Shown in pieces: positions 1 to 10,856 of a stretch of DNA of 64,000 bases. The position numbers were made by a program, and so were the translations under genes. This DNA is from Cherax quadricarinatus (lineage: Eukaryota > Arthropoda > Malacostraca > Decapoda > Parastacidae), in contig NC_091374.1 of assembly GCF_038502225.1 (NCBI RefSeq), forward strand, positions 7,187,038 to 7,251,037, read 5' to 3'. The notes under the pieces were generated by a model. The model saw only the letters and a list, made by a program, of their open reading frames with translations, did no database searches and was not told the origin of the DNA. Every line of letters starts with the position of its first letter. Within the stretch, counting starts at the first letter, position 1.

Positions 1-820
1 TTTATAGATGGGGTTGTAAAAGAAGTAAATGCTAGGGTGTTGGGGAGAGGGGTGGGATTAAATTATGGGGAATCAAATACAAAATGGGAGTTGACGCAGT
101 TACTTTTTGCTGATGATACTGTGCTTATGGAAGATTCTAAAGAAAAATTGCAAAGGTTAGTGAACGAGTTTGGGAGGGTGTGTAAAGGTAGAAAGTTGAA
201 AGTGAACATAGATAAGAGTAAGATGATGAGGGTATCAAATGATTTAGATAAAGAAAAAATGGATATCACATTGGAGAAAAGGAGATGACGTGTCAGCGGA
301 GGGGTTTATGAAGGATGAGGTTAACTATAGAATTGATGAAGGAAAAAAAGTGAGTGGTTCATTGAGGTATATGTGGAGACAAAAAACGTTATCTATGGAG
401 GCAAAGAAGGGAATGTATGGAAGTATAGTGGTACCAACTCTCTTATATGGGTGTGAAGCTTGGGCTGTAAATGCTGCAGCGAGGAGGCAGTTGGAGGCAG
501 TGGAGATGTCCTGTCTCAGGGCAATGTGTGGTGTAAATATTATGCAGAAAATTCTGAGTGTGGAAATTAGGAGGTGTGGAGTTATTAAAAGTATTAGTCA
601 GAGGGCTGAAGAGGGTTTGTTGAGGTGGTTTGGTCATTTAGAAAGAATGGATCAAAGTAGAATGACATGGGGAGCGTATAATTCTGTAGGGGAAAGAAGG
701 CGGGGTAGGGGTCGTCCTCGAAAAGGTTGGAAGGAAGGGGTAAGGGAGGTTTTATGGGCGAGGGGCTTGGACTTCCAGCAGGCGTGCATGAGCGTGTTCG
801 ATAGGAGTGAATGGAGATGA
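1..820 (+). pseudogene. LINE-A copy 1: reverse transcriptase C-terminal part, frameshifted
   Basis: Reading frame 1 is open from the window edge and carries the RT catalytic box FADD at 106-117, followed by the thumb segment (KLKVNIDKSK). It stops at 286-288. Homology resumes in another frame at about 290 and runs to a stop at 818-820, with the late-ORF2 signatures LLYGCEAWAV, LRWFGHLERM and GRGRPRKGW. The junction near 288 looks like a small deletion plus frame change, so this copy is not functional. The 5' part lies outside the window. This is a non-LTR retrotransposon ORF2; I do not assign a clade with confidence. Other copies of the family lie at 1623-2345, 31138-31512 and 37321-38218. 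Confidence 0.88.
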
Positions 821-1622
<802 letters not shown>

Positions 1623-2345
1623 TGTTTGCGACTCCTTAACCTTACCTTTATCTAAATACTGTTCACTATATGTTTCACTGTAAACACTTGGTCTACACAC
1701 CCCTTACCCTTCCTAAAGCTTTGTTCATGTGCTATCCTACTCTCCGTCTTACTCTTATTTTTTTCAGTAATAACTCTACCATACATACACTTACCAGGCA
1801 TGCTCAACAGACTTATTACCATATAATTTTTGCACTCCCTTTGCCTTTATGCAAAGGAACTATGCATGCTCTCTACTAATCTCTAAGTACCTTACCCTCT
1901 ACCATACATTTATTAAATAAAAGCACCAACCACTCCAAAACTATATCCCCACCTGCTTTTAACACTTCTGTCTATCCCATCAATCCCAGTTGCCTTACCC
2001 CCTTTCATTCTGCCCACTGCCTCACGAACATCCCCCACACTCACAACTCGCTCTTCCTCACTCCTACAAGATGTTATTCCTCCTTGACCTGTACAGGAAA
2101 TCACAGCTTCCCTGTCTTCATCAACATTAACAATTCCTCAAAATATTCCCTCCATCTTCCCGATACCTCGAACTCTCCATTTAATAACTCTCCTCTCCTA
2201 TATTTAACTAGTAAATCCATTCGTTCTCTAGGCTTCCTCAACTTATTAATCTCACTCCAAATTTTTTTCTTATTTTCAACAAAATTTCTTGATAACATCT
2301 CACCCACTCTTTCATTTGCTTTCTTTTTTACATTCCATCACGTAA
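1623..2345 (-). pseudogene. LINE-A copy 2: inverted RT N-terminal piece
   Basis: On the minus strand, conceptual translation with several stops and frame changes gives VREAVGRMKGGKATGIDGI (start of the RT domain), a VPLHKGKG-like block, a degenerate serine-leucine palm block and VYSETYSEQYLDKGKV. These are the N-terminal and middle RT parts, complementary to the C-terminal part in copy 1. It ends at about 1623 against the mariner remnant. Both orientation and content suggest an older, independent copy. Confidence 0.75.
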
Positions 2346-2392
2346 GTGAAGTGATACCACAGTTTCATTTTAAATTACCCGTACATAATTAG

Positions 2393-2394
<2 letters not shown>

Positions 2395-2469
<75 letters not shown>

Positions 2470-2485
2470 TATATATATATATATA
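2395..2485. repeat. (AT)n microsatellite, interrupted
   Basis: AT dinucleotide array with a few ATT interruptions around 2463-2470. Confidence 0.95.
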
Positions 2486-2499
2486 ATTTTTCCACCTGT

Positions 2500-2661
2500 G
2501 ATAATTATTTTAATCATGGGAAGCGCTAAACCCTTAGGGATTATACAGCCCCGGGGAGGGGGAATGGAAGATATTCAGACTTAATTCAGGGAACTGGAGC
2601 ACAGATCCAGTTCCCTAGATCAAGAGCCCCTCACCAACGTCAAGGAACCTCCCTTGAGAGG
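2500..2661 (+). repeat. DR1 dispersed repeat (GGGAAGCGCTAAACCC type)
   Basis: Best-preserved copy of a short non-coding repeat. It begins TAATCATGGGAAGCGCTAAA, continues through a TTCAGGGAACTGGAGCAC block, and ends with AGAGCCCCTCACCAACGTCA and AAGGAACCTCCC. Degenerate relatives lie at 21893-22016, 50085-50170, 52970-53085 and 55750-55897. There is no coding capacity. Class unknown; it may be SINE-like, but I see no clear A and B boxes. Confidence 0.65.
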
Positions 2662-2737
2662 ATCTGCGCTAATAAGCCTATTGCTATATTTGTGCTTGTG
2701 GTTTTGTGTATAAATCCTTGTGTAGGTGTACACATAA

Positions 2738-3335
2738 CAATGATCTTGATGAGGGAATTACTAGTGATATGAGCAAATTCGCTGATGACACAAAGATAGG
2801 TAGGATAATTGATTCAAACGTAGATGTTATGGAACTTCAGGAGGATTTAAACAAACTCGATTCTTGGTCAGAAAAGTGGCAGATGCAGTTCAATGTAGAT
2901 AAATGCAAGGTTCTGAAGCTTGGGAGTGCCCATAACCCTAGTACTTATAAGTTAAATGATGTAGAACTTAGCCATACAGATTGCGAAAAGGACTTGGGGG
3001 TTATGGTGAGCAGCAACCTTAAACCAAGACAGCAATGCCTAAGCGTACGTAATAAGGCAAATAGATTACTGGGATTTATATCAAGAAGTGTAAGCAACAG
3101 AAGTTCAGAGGTCATACTGCAGCTTTATACATCATTAGTAAGGCCTCACCTAGATTATGCAGCTCAGTTCTGGTCTCCATATTACAGAATGGACATAAAT
3201 TCGTTAGAAAACATTCAGCGTAGGATGACTAAATTAATACATAGCATTAGAAATCTTCCTTATGAAGAAAGATTGAAGACTCTTAAGTTACATTCACTTG
3301 TTAGACGTAGAATGAGGGGAGACCTGATCGAAGTG
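2738..3335 (+). pseudogene. LINE-B outer copy, left part (RT C-terminal half)
   Basis: Encodes the RT segment from NDLDEGITSDMSKFADDTKI to RRRMRGDLIEV, matching residues of the intact copy at 6508-7103. By eye the two stretches differ at about 20 of roughly 600 bases (about 97% identity). The sequence stops in mid-ORF at 3335, and the exact continuation resumes at 7512, so this is the left half of one 5'-truncated copy split by a later insertion. The upstream edge at 2738 is the 5' truncation point. Confidence 0.9.
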
Positions 3336-3400
3336 GTGACGTGTACTTAGTTCATCAGTGGTGACGTGTACTTAGTTCAGTGGTGACGTGTACTTAGCTC
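3332..3400 (+). promoter_or_regulatory. Tandem monomers at the LINE-B 5' end
   Basis: Three tandem copies of an approximately 22-25 bp unit (AGTGGTGACGTGTACTTAG core) start at 3332, 3357 and 3379. They sit at the extreme 5' end of the intact element, before the ORF1 start. Short 5' UTR tandem monomers act as internal promoters in some LINEs (mouse L1 is the known case); that role here is inference. Confidence 0.5.
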
Positions 3401-3442
3401 TGTGAAGACCTGTTTGTGTGCTCTCTGTGAATCTGAACCAGG

Positions 3443-4408
3443 ATGCCCTCTCTTGAGCAGCTTTACCAGCAGCTGAGAGAAGAACTCAGAGTTGCTAAAC
3501 TGGAGATACGGCGATTAACGGAGGAGAACAAGAGGATTCGTAGTAATCCTCCTGTTGTGAGTCCCCAGGTTAAGAGGGGACCTTGGTCAGTGGTCGGGCA
3601 ACATGGAACCAAGCTGAAGATTAAGAAAACGGTTGGAGAGGCAGAAACAACGAGAAACCAGAAGACTGCCGTGGAAACTTCCAACTCATTCTCGGTGCTA
3701 CCTGACGAATGTGAGTGTTCTACTGGGAATGCCACAACGAGCACCAAGGAAGCATTGGCAGACGTGAGTGAGACATCCCTAGAAACCCCAACGAAGACCA
3801 TCGAGAACGTCATGACGAATTCTACAAGTGGTGTAATGCTACCTGGCGAATTTGAGTCGACTACTCGGAGCATCACTACGGACGACGCCAAGGAAGGTAA
3901 AAACATTGTTGTTGTTGGGGATAGTCAGATTAGGTACATGGATAGGGCATTCTGTTTGAAGGATAGGAGTAGGAGGCAGAGAGTGTGTTTTCCTGGGGCT
4001 GGGATGAAGGATATTGTTAGCCATCTGGATGACATCATGAGAGGTAATGGGAGCAATCCTATTATCTGTCTCAGTGCTGGAGGCAACGATGTTGGCAGAC
4101 GTAGGAGTGAGGACCTGATTAGCAGGTATAGGTCAGCAATAGAGATAATTAGGAAGAAGGGTGGGAAACCTGTCATATGTGGCATTTTGCCAAGGAGAGG
4201 AGTTGGAAATGAATGGTTGTCCAGAGCAATTGGTGTCAATTGCTGGCTGGACAAGTACTGTAAGGAAAATGCGGTAACATTCATTGACAACTGGGACCTC
4301 TTCTATGGCAGAAATGACATGTATGCCAGGGATGGGGTTCACTTATCTAGGTGTGGGGTGGGAGCACTGGCCAACGCAGTGGAGGGAGCTGTTAGGTCTT
4401 TAAACTAG
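3443..4408 (+). CDS. LINE-B ORF1: SGNH-hydrolase (esterase-type) ORF1 protein
   Basis: A 321-residue protein. Residues 4-32 are heptad-like and charged and may form a short coiled coil. Residues 84-104 and 132-151 are a diverged internal duplication (VLPDECECSTG against MLPGEFESTTR). From about residue 153 there is an SGNH/GDSL hydrolase domain: GDSQ at 159-162 (Ser161 as presumed nucleophile), a glycine block near 185-187, GGND at 213-216 (Asn215) and DGVH at 297-300 (Asp297, His300). All four blocks are intact. Esterase-type ORF1 proteins are known from the CR1 group, where they are thought to help form the ribonucleoprotein; the substrate is unknown. I chose this ATG as the first in the frame after the 5' monomers, in context CCAGGATG. 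ORF2 follows after 14 bases in another frame. Confidence 0.85.
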   Translation: MPSLEQLYQQLREELRVAKLEIRRLTEENKRIRSNPPVVSPQVKRGPWSVVGQHGTKLKIKKTVGEAETTRNQKTAVETSNSFSVLPDECECSTGNATTSTKEALADVSETSLETPTKTIENVMTNSTSGVMLPGEFESTTRSITTDDAKEGKNIVVVGDSQIRYMDRAFCLKDRSRRQRVCFPGAGMKDIVSHLDDIMRGNGSNPIICLSAGGNDVGRRRSEDLISRYRSAIEIIRKKGGKPVICGILPRRGVGNEWLSRAIGVNCWLDKYCKENAVTFIDNWDLFYGRNDMYARDGVHLSRCGVGALANAVEGAVRSLN

Positions 4409-4422
4409 GAATAGTTAGTGGT

Positions 4423-7359
4423 ATGGGTTTTGGCAGGAAAACTGTGAAGTCGCAGTGTAGTAATATGAGTACTAGGAGAACTAGTAAGAGGCAAAATGAG
4501 GTGGATATTGGAAAGCCAGTGGCACTAATTGACAAGGACAGTAATAAGTTTAGTGGAATAACAGAAAGGAGCAGGAAGGGTAAAGAGAGTGGAGGGTCAT
4601 TAAAAATTTATTACACAAATAGTCGAAGTGCTAGGAATAAGATGGACGAGTTGAGACTAGTTGCTAGTGCAGGTAACATAGATGTATTTGCCATTACTGA
4701 GACGTGGTTTAATTCAAAAAGTCGGGACATGCCTGCAGAATGTCACATTCAGGGTTTTAAATTGTTCCAAGTAGATAGAAGTATCGGGATGGGGGGTGGG
4801 GTGGCATTGTATGTCCGAGATCGCTTGAACTGTTGCATAAAAACGGGTATTAAGTCTGAAGTAACACATACAGAGTCTGTTTGGATAGAATTTTCAGAGG
4901 GGCATGAAAAATTAATTTTAGGTGTGATATACCGTCCCCCAAATTTAGATAGGGACCAAGGGAGACTACTATGGGAGGAAATTGTTAGGGCCACAAGGCA
5001 CGATAATGTAGTAATTCTAGGAGACTTTAACTTTAGTCATATTGATTGGAATTTCTTGACTGGGAATTTAGAATCATACGATTTCTTAGAAGTAGTTCAG
5101 GATTGTTTTTTGAAGCAGTTTGTGACAGAACCTACAAGGGGAAATAGCCTGCTTGACTTAGTTCTGGCAAACAATGAATCCCTTGTTAATAATTTAGAAG
5201 TTTCAGAGGAACTGGGTGCTAGCGACCACAAATCAATTACATTTAGAATTGAATGGAAGTATGATAGTAGGGATAACTCAGTAACAGTCCCAGATTTTCG
5301 CTTAGCAGATTACGATGGGCTTAGAGAACACTTATCATCTGTTGACTGGGGTAACGAAGAGAGCTATCAATATGACAGTTTTCTGAACACAATACATGCT
5401 GCTCAAAGAACGTTTATCCCTTATAAGGAAATTAGATCAAATAGAAATGACCCAAAATGGATGAATAATAGGCTGAAATATCTACTAGGGCATAAGAAAG
5501 GAATTTATAGGCGTATCAAAAGAGGCGAGGGTCATCTTATGAATCAGTATATTGACATTAAGAGGGACATTAAAAAGGGGATAAGAAAAGCTAAAAGGGA
5601 CTATGAAATTAAAGTTGCTAGGGATTCTAAAACTAACCCAAAAAGTTTTTTCCAGGTATATAGAACAAAAGTCAGAGATAAGATAGGTCCCCTTAAAAAT
5701 AACTATGGGCATCTTACTGACAAAGAGAATGAAATGTGCTCGATTTTAAATAATTATTTTCTCTCGGTTTTTACACAGGAAGACACTAATAATATTCCGG
5801 TAATTAATTTTTATAGTGGATCAGAAGAAGATAAATTATGTAACATCACAGTCACTAGTGAAATGGTTGTGAAGCAGATAGACCGACTGAAGCAAAATAA
5901 GTCACCGGGTCCTGATGAGGTTTTTTCAAGGGTTCTTAAGGAATGCAAAATGGAAGTCTGTGAACCATTAACTAATATTTTTAATTTATCTCTTCAAACA
6001 GGTGTAGTGTCTGATATGTGGAAGATGGCTAATGTAATTCCTATTTTTAAAACAGGGGACAAGTCGTTACCGTCAAATTACCGCCCAATAAGCCTGACCT
6101 CAATTGTAGGCAAGTTGCTAGAGTCAATTATAGCTGAGGTTATAAGAAGCCATCTCGATAAGCATAGCTTGATTAATGATACTCAGCATGGATTCACAAG
6201 AGGCCGGTCTTGTATAACTAATTTATTAACTTTCTTCAGTAAAGCTTTTGAGGCTGTTGACCACGATAAAGAATTTGATATTGTTTACTTAGATTTTAGT
6301 AAGGCATTTGATAGAGTTCCACACCAAAGACTGTTGAAGAAAGTAGCAGCTCATGGCATTGGGGGAAGGGTGCTCTCGTGGATCGAGTCATGGCTCACAG
6401 ACAGGAAGCAGAGAGTGTCCATAAATGGGGTTAAATCCGAGTGGGGATCAGTAACAAGTGGCGTTCCACAGGGATCAGTCTTGGGCCCCTTGTTGTTTAT
6501 AATATATATCAATGATCTTGATGAGGGAATTACTAGTGATATGAGCAAATTCGCCGATGACACAAAGATAGGTAGAATAATTGATTCAAACGTAGATGTT
6601 AGGGAACTTCAGGAGGATTTAGACAAACTCTACTCTTGGTCAGAAAAGTGGCAGATGCAGTTCAATGTAGATAAATGCAAGGTTCTGAAGCTCGGGAGTG
6701 TCCATAACCCTAGCACTTATAAGTTAAATAATGTGGAACTTAGCCATACAGATTGCGAAAAGGACTTGGGGGTCATGGTAAGCAGCAACCTTAAACCAAG
6801 ACAGCAATGCCTAAGCGTTCGAAATAAGGCAAATAGATTACTGGGATTTATATCAAGAAGTGTAAGCAACAGAAGTCCAGAGGTCATACTGCAGCTTTAT
6901 ACATCATTAGTAAGGCCTCACCTAGATTATGCAGCTCAATTCTGGTCTCCATATTACAGAATGGACATAAATTCGTTAGAAAACATTCAGCGTAGGATGA
7001 CTAAATTAATACATAGCATTAGAAATCTTCCATATGAAGAAAGATTGAAGACTCTTAAGTTACATTCACTTGTTAGACGAAGAATGAGGGGAGACCTGAT
7101 CGAAGTGTATAAGTGGAAGATAGGTATTAATAAAGGGGATATTAACAAGGTCTTGAGGATATCTCTCCAAGAGAGAACCCGCAGTAATGGATTTAAATTA
7201 GATAAGTTTAGATTTAGAAAGGACATAGGAAAGTATTGGTTTGGAAATAGGGTAGTAGATGAGTGGAACAGTCTACCTAGTTGGGTTATTGAGGCTAGGA
7301 CTTTGGGTAGTTTCAAATTTAGGTTGGATAAATACATGAGTGGGAGGGGTTGGATTTGA
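4423..7359 (+). CDS. LINE-B ORF2: endonuclease and reverse transcriptase
   Basis: A 978-residue polyprotein. The N-terminal APE-type endonuclease shows Asn66 (YYTNSRS), Glu93 (ITETW), GDFN at 200-203 and SDH at 267-269, all catalytic positions present. A basic linker follows (about 350-400). The RT domain shows SPGPD, NYRPISLTS, HGFTRGRSC, YLDFSKAFD, SGVPQGSVLGPLLF and FADD at 710-713, then the C-terminal segment with PHLDYAAQFWSP and DEWNSLPSWV. The length is typical for CR1-like ORF2. There is no internal stop or frameshift. The protein would nick target DNA and copy its RNA there by target-primed reverse transcription. The start codon is uncertain; translation may depend on reinitiation after ORF1. 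Confidence 0.93.
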   Translation: MGFGRKTVKSQCSNMSTRRTSKRQNEVDIGKPVALIDKDSNKFSGITERSRKGKESGGSLKIYYTNSRSARNKMDELRLVASAGNIDVFAITETWFNSKSRDMPAECHIQGFKLFQVDRSIGMGGGVALYVRDRLNCCIKTGIKSEVTHTESVWIEFSEGHEKLILGVIYRPPNLDRDQGRLLWEEIVRATRHDNVVILGDFNFSHIDWNFLTGNLESYDFLEVVQDCFLKQFVTEPTRGNSLLDLVLANNESLVNNLEVSEELGASDHKSITFRIEWKYDSRDNSVTVPDFRLADYDGLREHLSSVDWGNEESYQYDSFLNTIHAAQRTFIPYKEIRSNRNDPKWMNNRLKYLLGHKKGIYRRIKRGEGHLMNQYIDIKRDIKKGIRKAKRDYEIKVARDSKTNPKSFFQVYRTKVRDKIGPLKNNYGHLTDKENEMCSILNNYFLSVFTQEDTNNIPVINFYSGSEEDKLCNITVTSEMVVKQIDRLKQNKSPGPDEVFSRVLKECKMEVCEPLTNIFNLSLQTGVVSDMWKMANVIPIFKTGDKSLPSNYRPISLTSIVGKLLESIIAEVIRSHLDKHSLINDTQHGFTRGRSCITNLLTFFSKAFEAVDHDKEFDIVYLDFSKAFDRVPHQRLLKKVAAHGIGGRVLSWIESWLTDRKQRVSINGVKSEWGSVTSGVPQGSVLGPLLFIIYINDLDEGITSDMSKFADDTKIGRIIDSNVDVRELQEDLDKLYSWSEKWQMQFNVDKCKVLKLGSVHNPSTYKLNNVELSHTDCEKDLGVMVSSNLKPRQQCLSVRNKANRLLGFISRSVSNRSPEVILQLYTSLVRPHLDYAAQFWSPYYRMDINSLENIQRRMTKLIHSIRNLPYEERLKTLKLHSLVRRRMRGDLIEVYKWKIGINKGDINKVLRISLQERTRSNGFKLDKFRFRKDIGKYWFGNRVVDEWNSLPSWVIEARTLGSFKFRLDKYMSGRGWI

Positions 7360-7511
7360 GTGGGACTTGCACATCAGAGCTTATTTCTTGGGTAGCATTG
7401 AAAATTGGGTTGGTCAAATGTTTGTTAGTGAGATGAATTGTAAAGGACCTGCCTAGTATGGGCCAACGGGCCTGCTGCAGTGTTCCTCCTTTCTTATGTT
7501 CTTATGTTCTT
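7360..7511 (+). other. LINE-B 3' UTR and 8-mer tail
   Basis: Short 3' UTR ending TGTTCCTCC and then TTCTTATG repeats. The same 3' end recurs at 7745-7916 and, inverted and diverged, at 24838 and 49405, so this is the conserved end that RT recognises in this family (role inferred from CR1 biology). Confidence 0.8.
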
Positions 7512-7916
7512 AAGTGTATAAGTGGAAGATAGGTATTAATAAAGGGGATATTAATAAGGTCTTGAGGATGTCTCTCCAAGAGAGAACCCGCAGTAATGGA
7601 TTTAAATTAGATAAGTTTAGATTTAGATAGGACATAGGAAAGTATTGGTTTGGAAATAGGGTAGTTGATGAGTGGAACAGTCTACCTAGTTGGGTTATTG
7701 AGGCTGGGACTTTGGGTAGTTTCACATTTAGGTTGGATAAGTACATGAGTGGGAGGGGTTGGATTTGAGTGGGACTTTCACATCAGAGCTTATTTCTTGG
7801 GTGGCATTGAAAATTGGGTTGGGCAAATGTTTTGTTAGTGGGATGAATTGTAAAGGACCTGCCTAGTATGGGCCAACAGGCCTCCTGCAGTGTTCCTCCT
7901 TTCTTATGTTCTTATA
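7512..7916 (+). pseudogene. LINE-B outer copy, right part (ORF2 end and 3' UTR)
   Basis: Begins AAGTGTATAAGTGG, the exact continuation of the fragment that ends at 3335. Encodes the last 75 or so ORF2 residues with a premature TAG at 7628-7630 (RFR then stop), then the family 3' UTR and a single full TTCTTATG unit. With 2738-3335 it makes one 5'-truncated copy. Confidence 0.9.
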
Positions 7917-7971
7917 CCGAGATATACACCCCTTCAAGTGTACGCGCATTGTTACTCTCACTGAGACTATA

Positions 7972-8033
7972 TACAAGGTACTGGAGTCGGTTAGGGTACA
8001 CTGTACAAGGTACTGGGGTCGGTTAGGGTACAC
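7972..8033. repeat. 31-bp tandem duplication
   Basis: Two adjacent copies of an approximately 31-bp unit (TACAAGGTACTGG, then GTCGGTTAGGGTACAC) differing by one or two bases. Confidence 0.85.
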
Positions 8034-8795
8034 AGTTTCACTCTTCTCAGTCTGCTGTACCACAAAATACAGAGACTCTCCACATCACAAGCTGCTGTAT
8101 TTTGACCCTTAAAAATTATTTCATACTCTGGTCCATATCACCATTTTGTATATACTCTAGTTGTATTTTTTGTATTGGATGCAGAGTTTACATAGCGGTA
8201 TCCTAGTGACCAATACAGTAGCGTATCTCAAGGAGAACTGGTCTTTCTTTCCTCCTCTCCTGTAGGTCTCGACTCTCATTATTCTTTCAATATTAAATTA
8301 ATAATAATTCGTTCATGGAATTGCTTATCGGTGTGTTTATTGTGGTATCACCTGATAGTTGAATATAAAATTTATGTAACTAGAAAAGACGAGTAAATAT
8401 AATGGTAAAGGAAATTTGCTATTAGGTGAGTGACTTGACTCGGTCAGTTCTAAGTTGCTAGTGAAACACCTAGTGTTGTTCATCAGCTAGCGTAAGCGAT
8501 AAAGATATAAAATGCTTGACAAACGTGTCAAAAATTCGCATTTTGATCACCGATCACACTAGGCATGTGACACAATAAGAATTTGTGAGATATACGGAGA
8601 AGTTGGCAGTTTGAAACACACATGATCCCTAGACACCACCTGAGGTGTGTAGAGGTCATATTACACCTGAAACTGACAGAGAAGCTTCTAAATTTACCGA
8701 CATATACAGTATATCTACCTGGTGGAAAACCCTGCACTATACACAGGAAAGGAGATATAAGGCTTACAAAGACACTCACAGCTTAAAATATTTCC
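8034..8795. other. Unassigned sequence
   Basis: I see no gene, RNA or recognisable repeat here. Short ORFs lack any family signature. Confidence 0.5.
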
Positions 8796-10336
8796 GAGGT
8801 AGCTGGGTGAATGATGCCATGGTGTGGCACCTACAGGAAGTAGCTGGGTGAATGATGCCATGGTGTGGCACCTACAGGAAGTAGCTGGGTGAATGATGCC
8901 ATGGTGTGGCACGTACAGGAGGTAGCTGGGTGAATGATGCCAGGGTGTGGCACCTACAGGAAGTAGCTGGGTGAATGATGCCAGGGTGTGGCACCTACAG
9001 GAAGTAGCTTGGTGAATGATGTCATGGTGTGGCGCGTACAGGAAGTAGCAGGGTGAATGATGCCATGATATGGCACGTACAGGAGGTAGCTGAGTGAATG
9101 ATGCCATGGTGTGGCACGTACAGGAGGTAGCTGGGTGAATGATGCCATGGTGTGGCACCTACAGGAAGTAGCTTGGTGAATGATGTCATGGTGTGGCGCG
9201 TACAGGAAGTAGCTGGGTGAATGATGCCATGGTGTGGCACGTACAGGAAGTAGCTGAGTGAATGATGCCATGGTGTGGCACGTACAGGAGGTAGCTGGGT
9301 GAATGATGCCATGGTGTGGCACGTACAGGAGGTAGCTGGGTGAATGATGCCATGGTGTGGCACGTACAGGAGGTAGCTGGGTGAATGATGCCATGGTGTG
9401 GCACGTACAGGAGGTAGCTGGGTGAATGATGCCATGGTGTGGCACGTACAGGAGGTAGCTGGGTGAATGATGCCATGCTGTGGCACGTACAGGAAGTAGC
9501 TGGGTGAATGATGCCATCGTGTGGCACGTACAGGAAGTAGCTGGGTGAATGATGCCATGGTGTGGCACGTACAGGAAGTAGCTAGGTGAATGACGCCATG
9601 GTGTGGCACGTACAGGAAGTAGCTAGGTGAATGATGCCATGGTGTGGCACGTACAGGAGGTAGCTGGGTGAATGATGCCATGGTGTGGCACGTATAGGAG
9701 GTAGCTGGGTGAATGATGCCATGGTATGGCACGTACAGGAAGTAGCTGGGTGAATGATGCCATGGTATGGCACGTATAGGAGGTAGCTGGGCGAATGATG
9801 CCATGGTGTGGCACGTACGCAGCTGAGTGAACGATGCCATGGTATGGCACGTACAGGAAGTAGCTGGGTGAATGATGCCATGGTATGGCACGTACAGGAA
9901 GTAGCTGGGTGAATGATGCCATGGTATGGCACGTACAGGAAGTAGCTGGGTGAATGATGCCATGGTGTGGCACGTATAGGAGGTAGCTGGGCGAATGATG
10001 CCATGGTGTGGCACGTACAGGAAGTAGCTGGGTGAATGATGCCATGGTGCGGCACGTATAGGAGGTAGCTGGGTGAATGATGCCATGGTATGGCACGTAC
10101 AGGAAGTAGCTGGGTGAATGATGCCATGGTATGGCACGTACAGGAAGTAGCTGGGTGAATGATGCCATGGTGTGGCACGTACAGGAGGTAGCTGGGTGAA
10201 TGATGCCATGGTATGGCACGTATAGGAGGTAGCTGGGTGAATGATACCATGGTATGGCACGTATAGGAGGTAGCTGGGTGAATGATGCCATGGTGTGGCA
10301 CGTACGCAGCTGAGTGAACGATGCCATGGTATGGTA
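8796..10336. repeat. 42-bp minisatellite, about 36 copies
   Basis: Tandem array of a 42-bp unit built around TAGCTGGGTGAATGATGCC, ATGGTGTGGCACGTACAGGA and close variants. The unit is a multiple of three, so several frames stay open (up to 467 codons on the minus strand, repeating ATPWHHSPSY); these are artefacts. A deleted variant (CACGTACGCAGCTGAGTGAA) occurs twice, near 9811 and 10301, about 490 bp apart, pointing to a higher-order duplication within the array. Confidence 0.97.
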
Positions 10337-10430
10337 TATATTTCTGGTGGTGAAGAGGTTACCTGCAACCTTAATGACTCTTGTGTAGTTGACAGTCGTT
10401 TGAAATCCATTAACGAACCAACCAATTTTC
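10337..10430 (+). repeat. DR2 fragment
   Basis: Contains GAGGTTACCTGCAACCTTAA, then CTTGTGTAGTTGACAG, the conserved core of the DR2 dispersed repeat (better copies at 50835, 53350 and 54705). Confidence 0.55.
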
Positions 10431-10856
10431 GGTACTTCTATAACTTTCTATTCTTCTATATAATGAGAGTCTAATTTAATTCCTTTTGCATTAAACGGTA
10501 TGTACATTGGGTTTATCTCTGATTATTTATACACTCGAGAGCTTATAGTAATGTTGGTAGGGAGTGATGTATATTATGAGGTTAGTAACCTGAAAGATTG
10601 TTGTATTATTTATTAGTGTTTAATAAGAAACTAAAATATATATATCTAGAAATAAATATTTATTCGAAAGATTGTAATTGTTCTATTAATGTATAAGTGT
10701 CTATTTGCAATCAACTCAGGAGCAGAGGCATAAAGATTTATCTCTGAAATTAAAACTGGTCACATTACATATATTATAAAGGATATACTTCTTTTGATGT
10801 ATATGCACTGACTGCACCAGTGTATACATAGTACATACTTTATATATATATATATT
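10431..10856. other. AT-rich unassigned sequence
   Basis: AT-rich, with a short AT run at 10841-10856 before the MITE. No feature supported. Confidence 0.5.

Larger units (their letters stand above)
3336..7511 (+). mobile_element. LINE-B: apparently full-length CR1-type retrotransposon
   Basis: The element has a 5' UTR with tandem monomers, ORF1, ORF2, a short 3' UTR and a 3' tail of about 2.5 TTCTTATG repeats (7491-7511). CR1 elements characteristically end in a short tandem 8-mer rather than poly-A, and carry an esterase-type ORF1, so CR1 fits well. Both ORFs are open. The sequence AAGTG flanks both sides (3331-3335 and 7512-7516), consistent with a short target duplication, although part of it could belong to the first monomer. 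It sits inside an older copy of the same family. Confidence 0.88.

Noticed and set aside
8796..10336. CRISPR-like array
   Set aside because: Units are directly adjacent with no unique spacers, and the genome is eukaryotic. The same holds for 16989-17270 and 52105-52969.
9022..10425. 467-codon minus-strand ORF repeating ATPWHHSPSY
   Set aside because: It runs through the 42-bp minisatellite; the unit length keeps several frames open at once, and no domain or coding bias exists.
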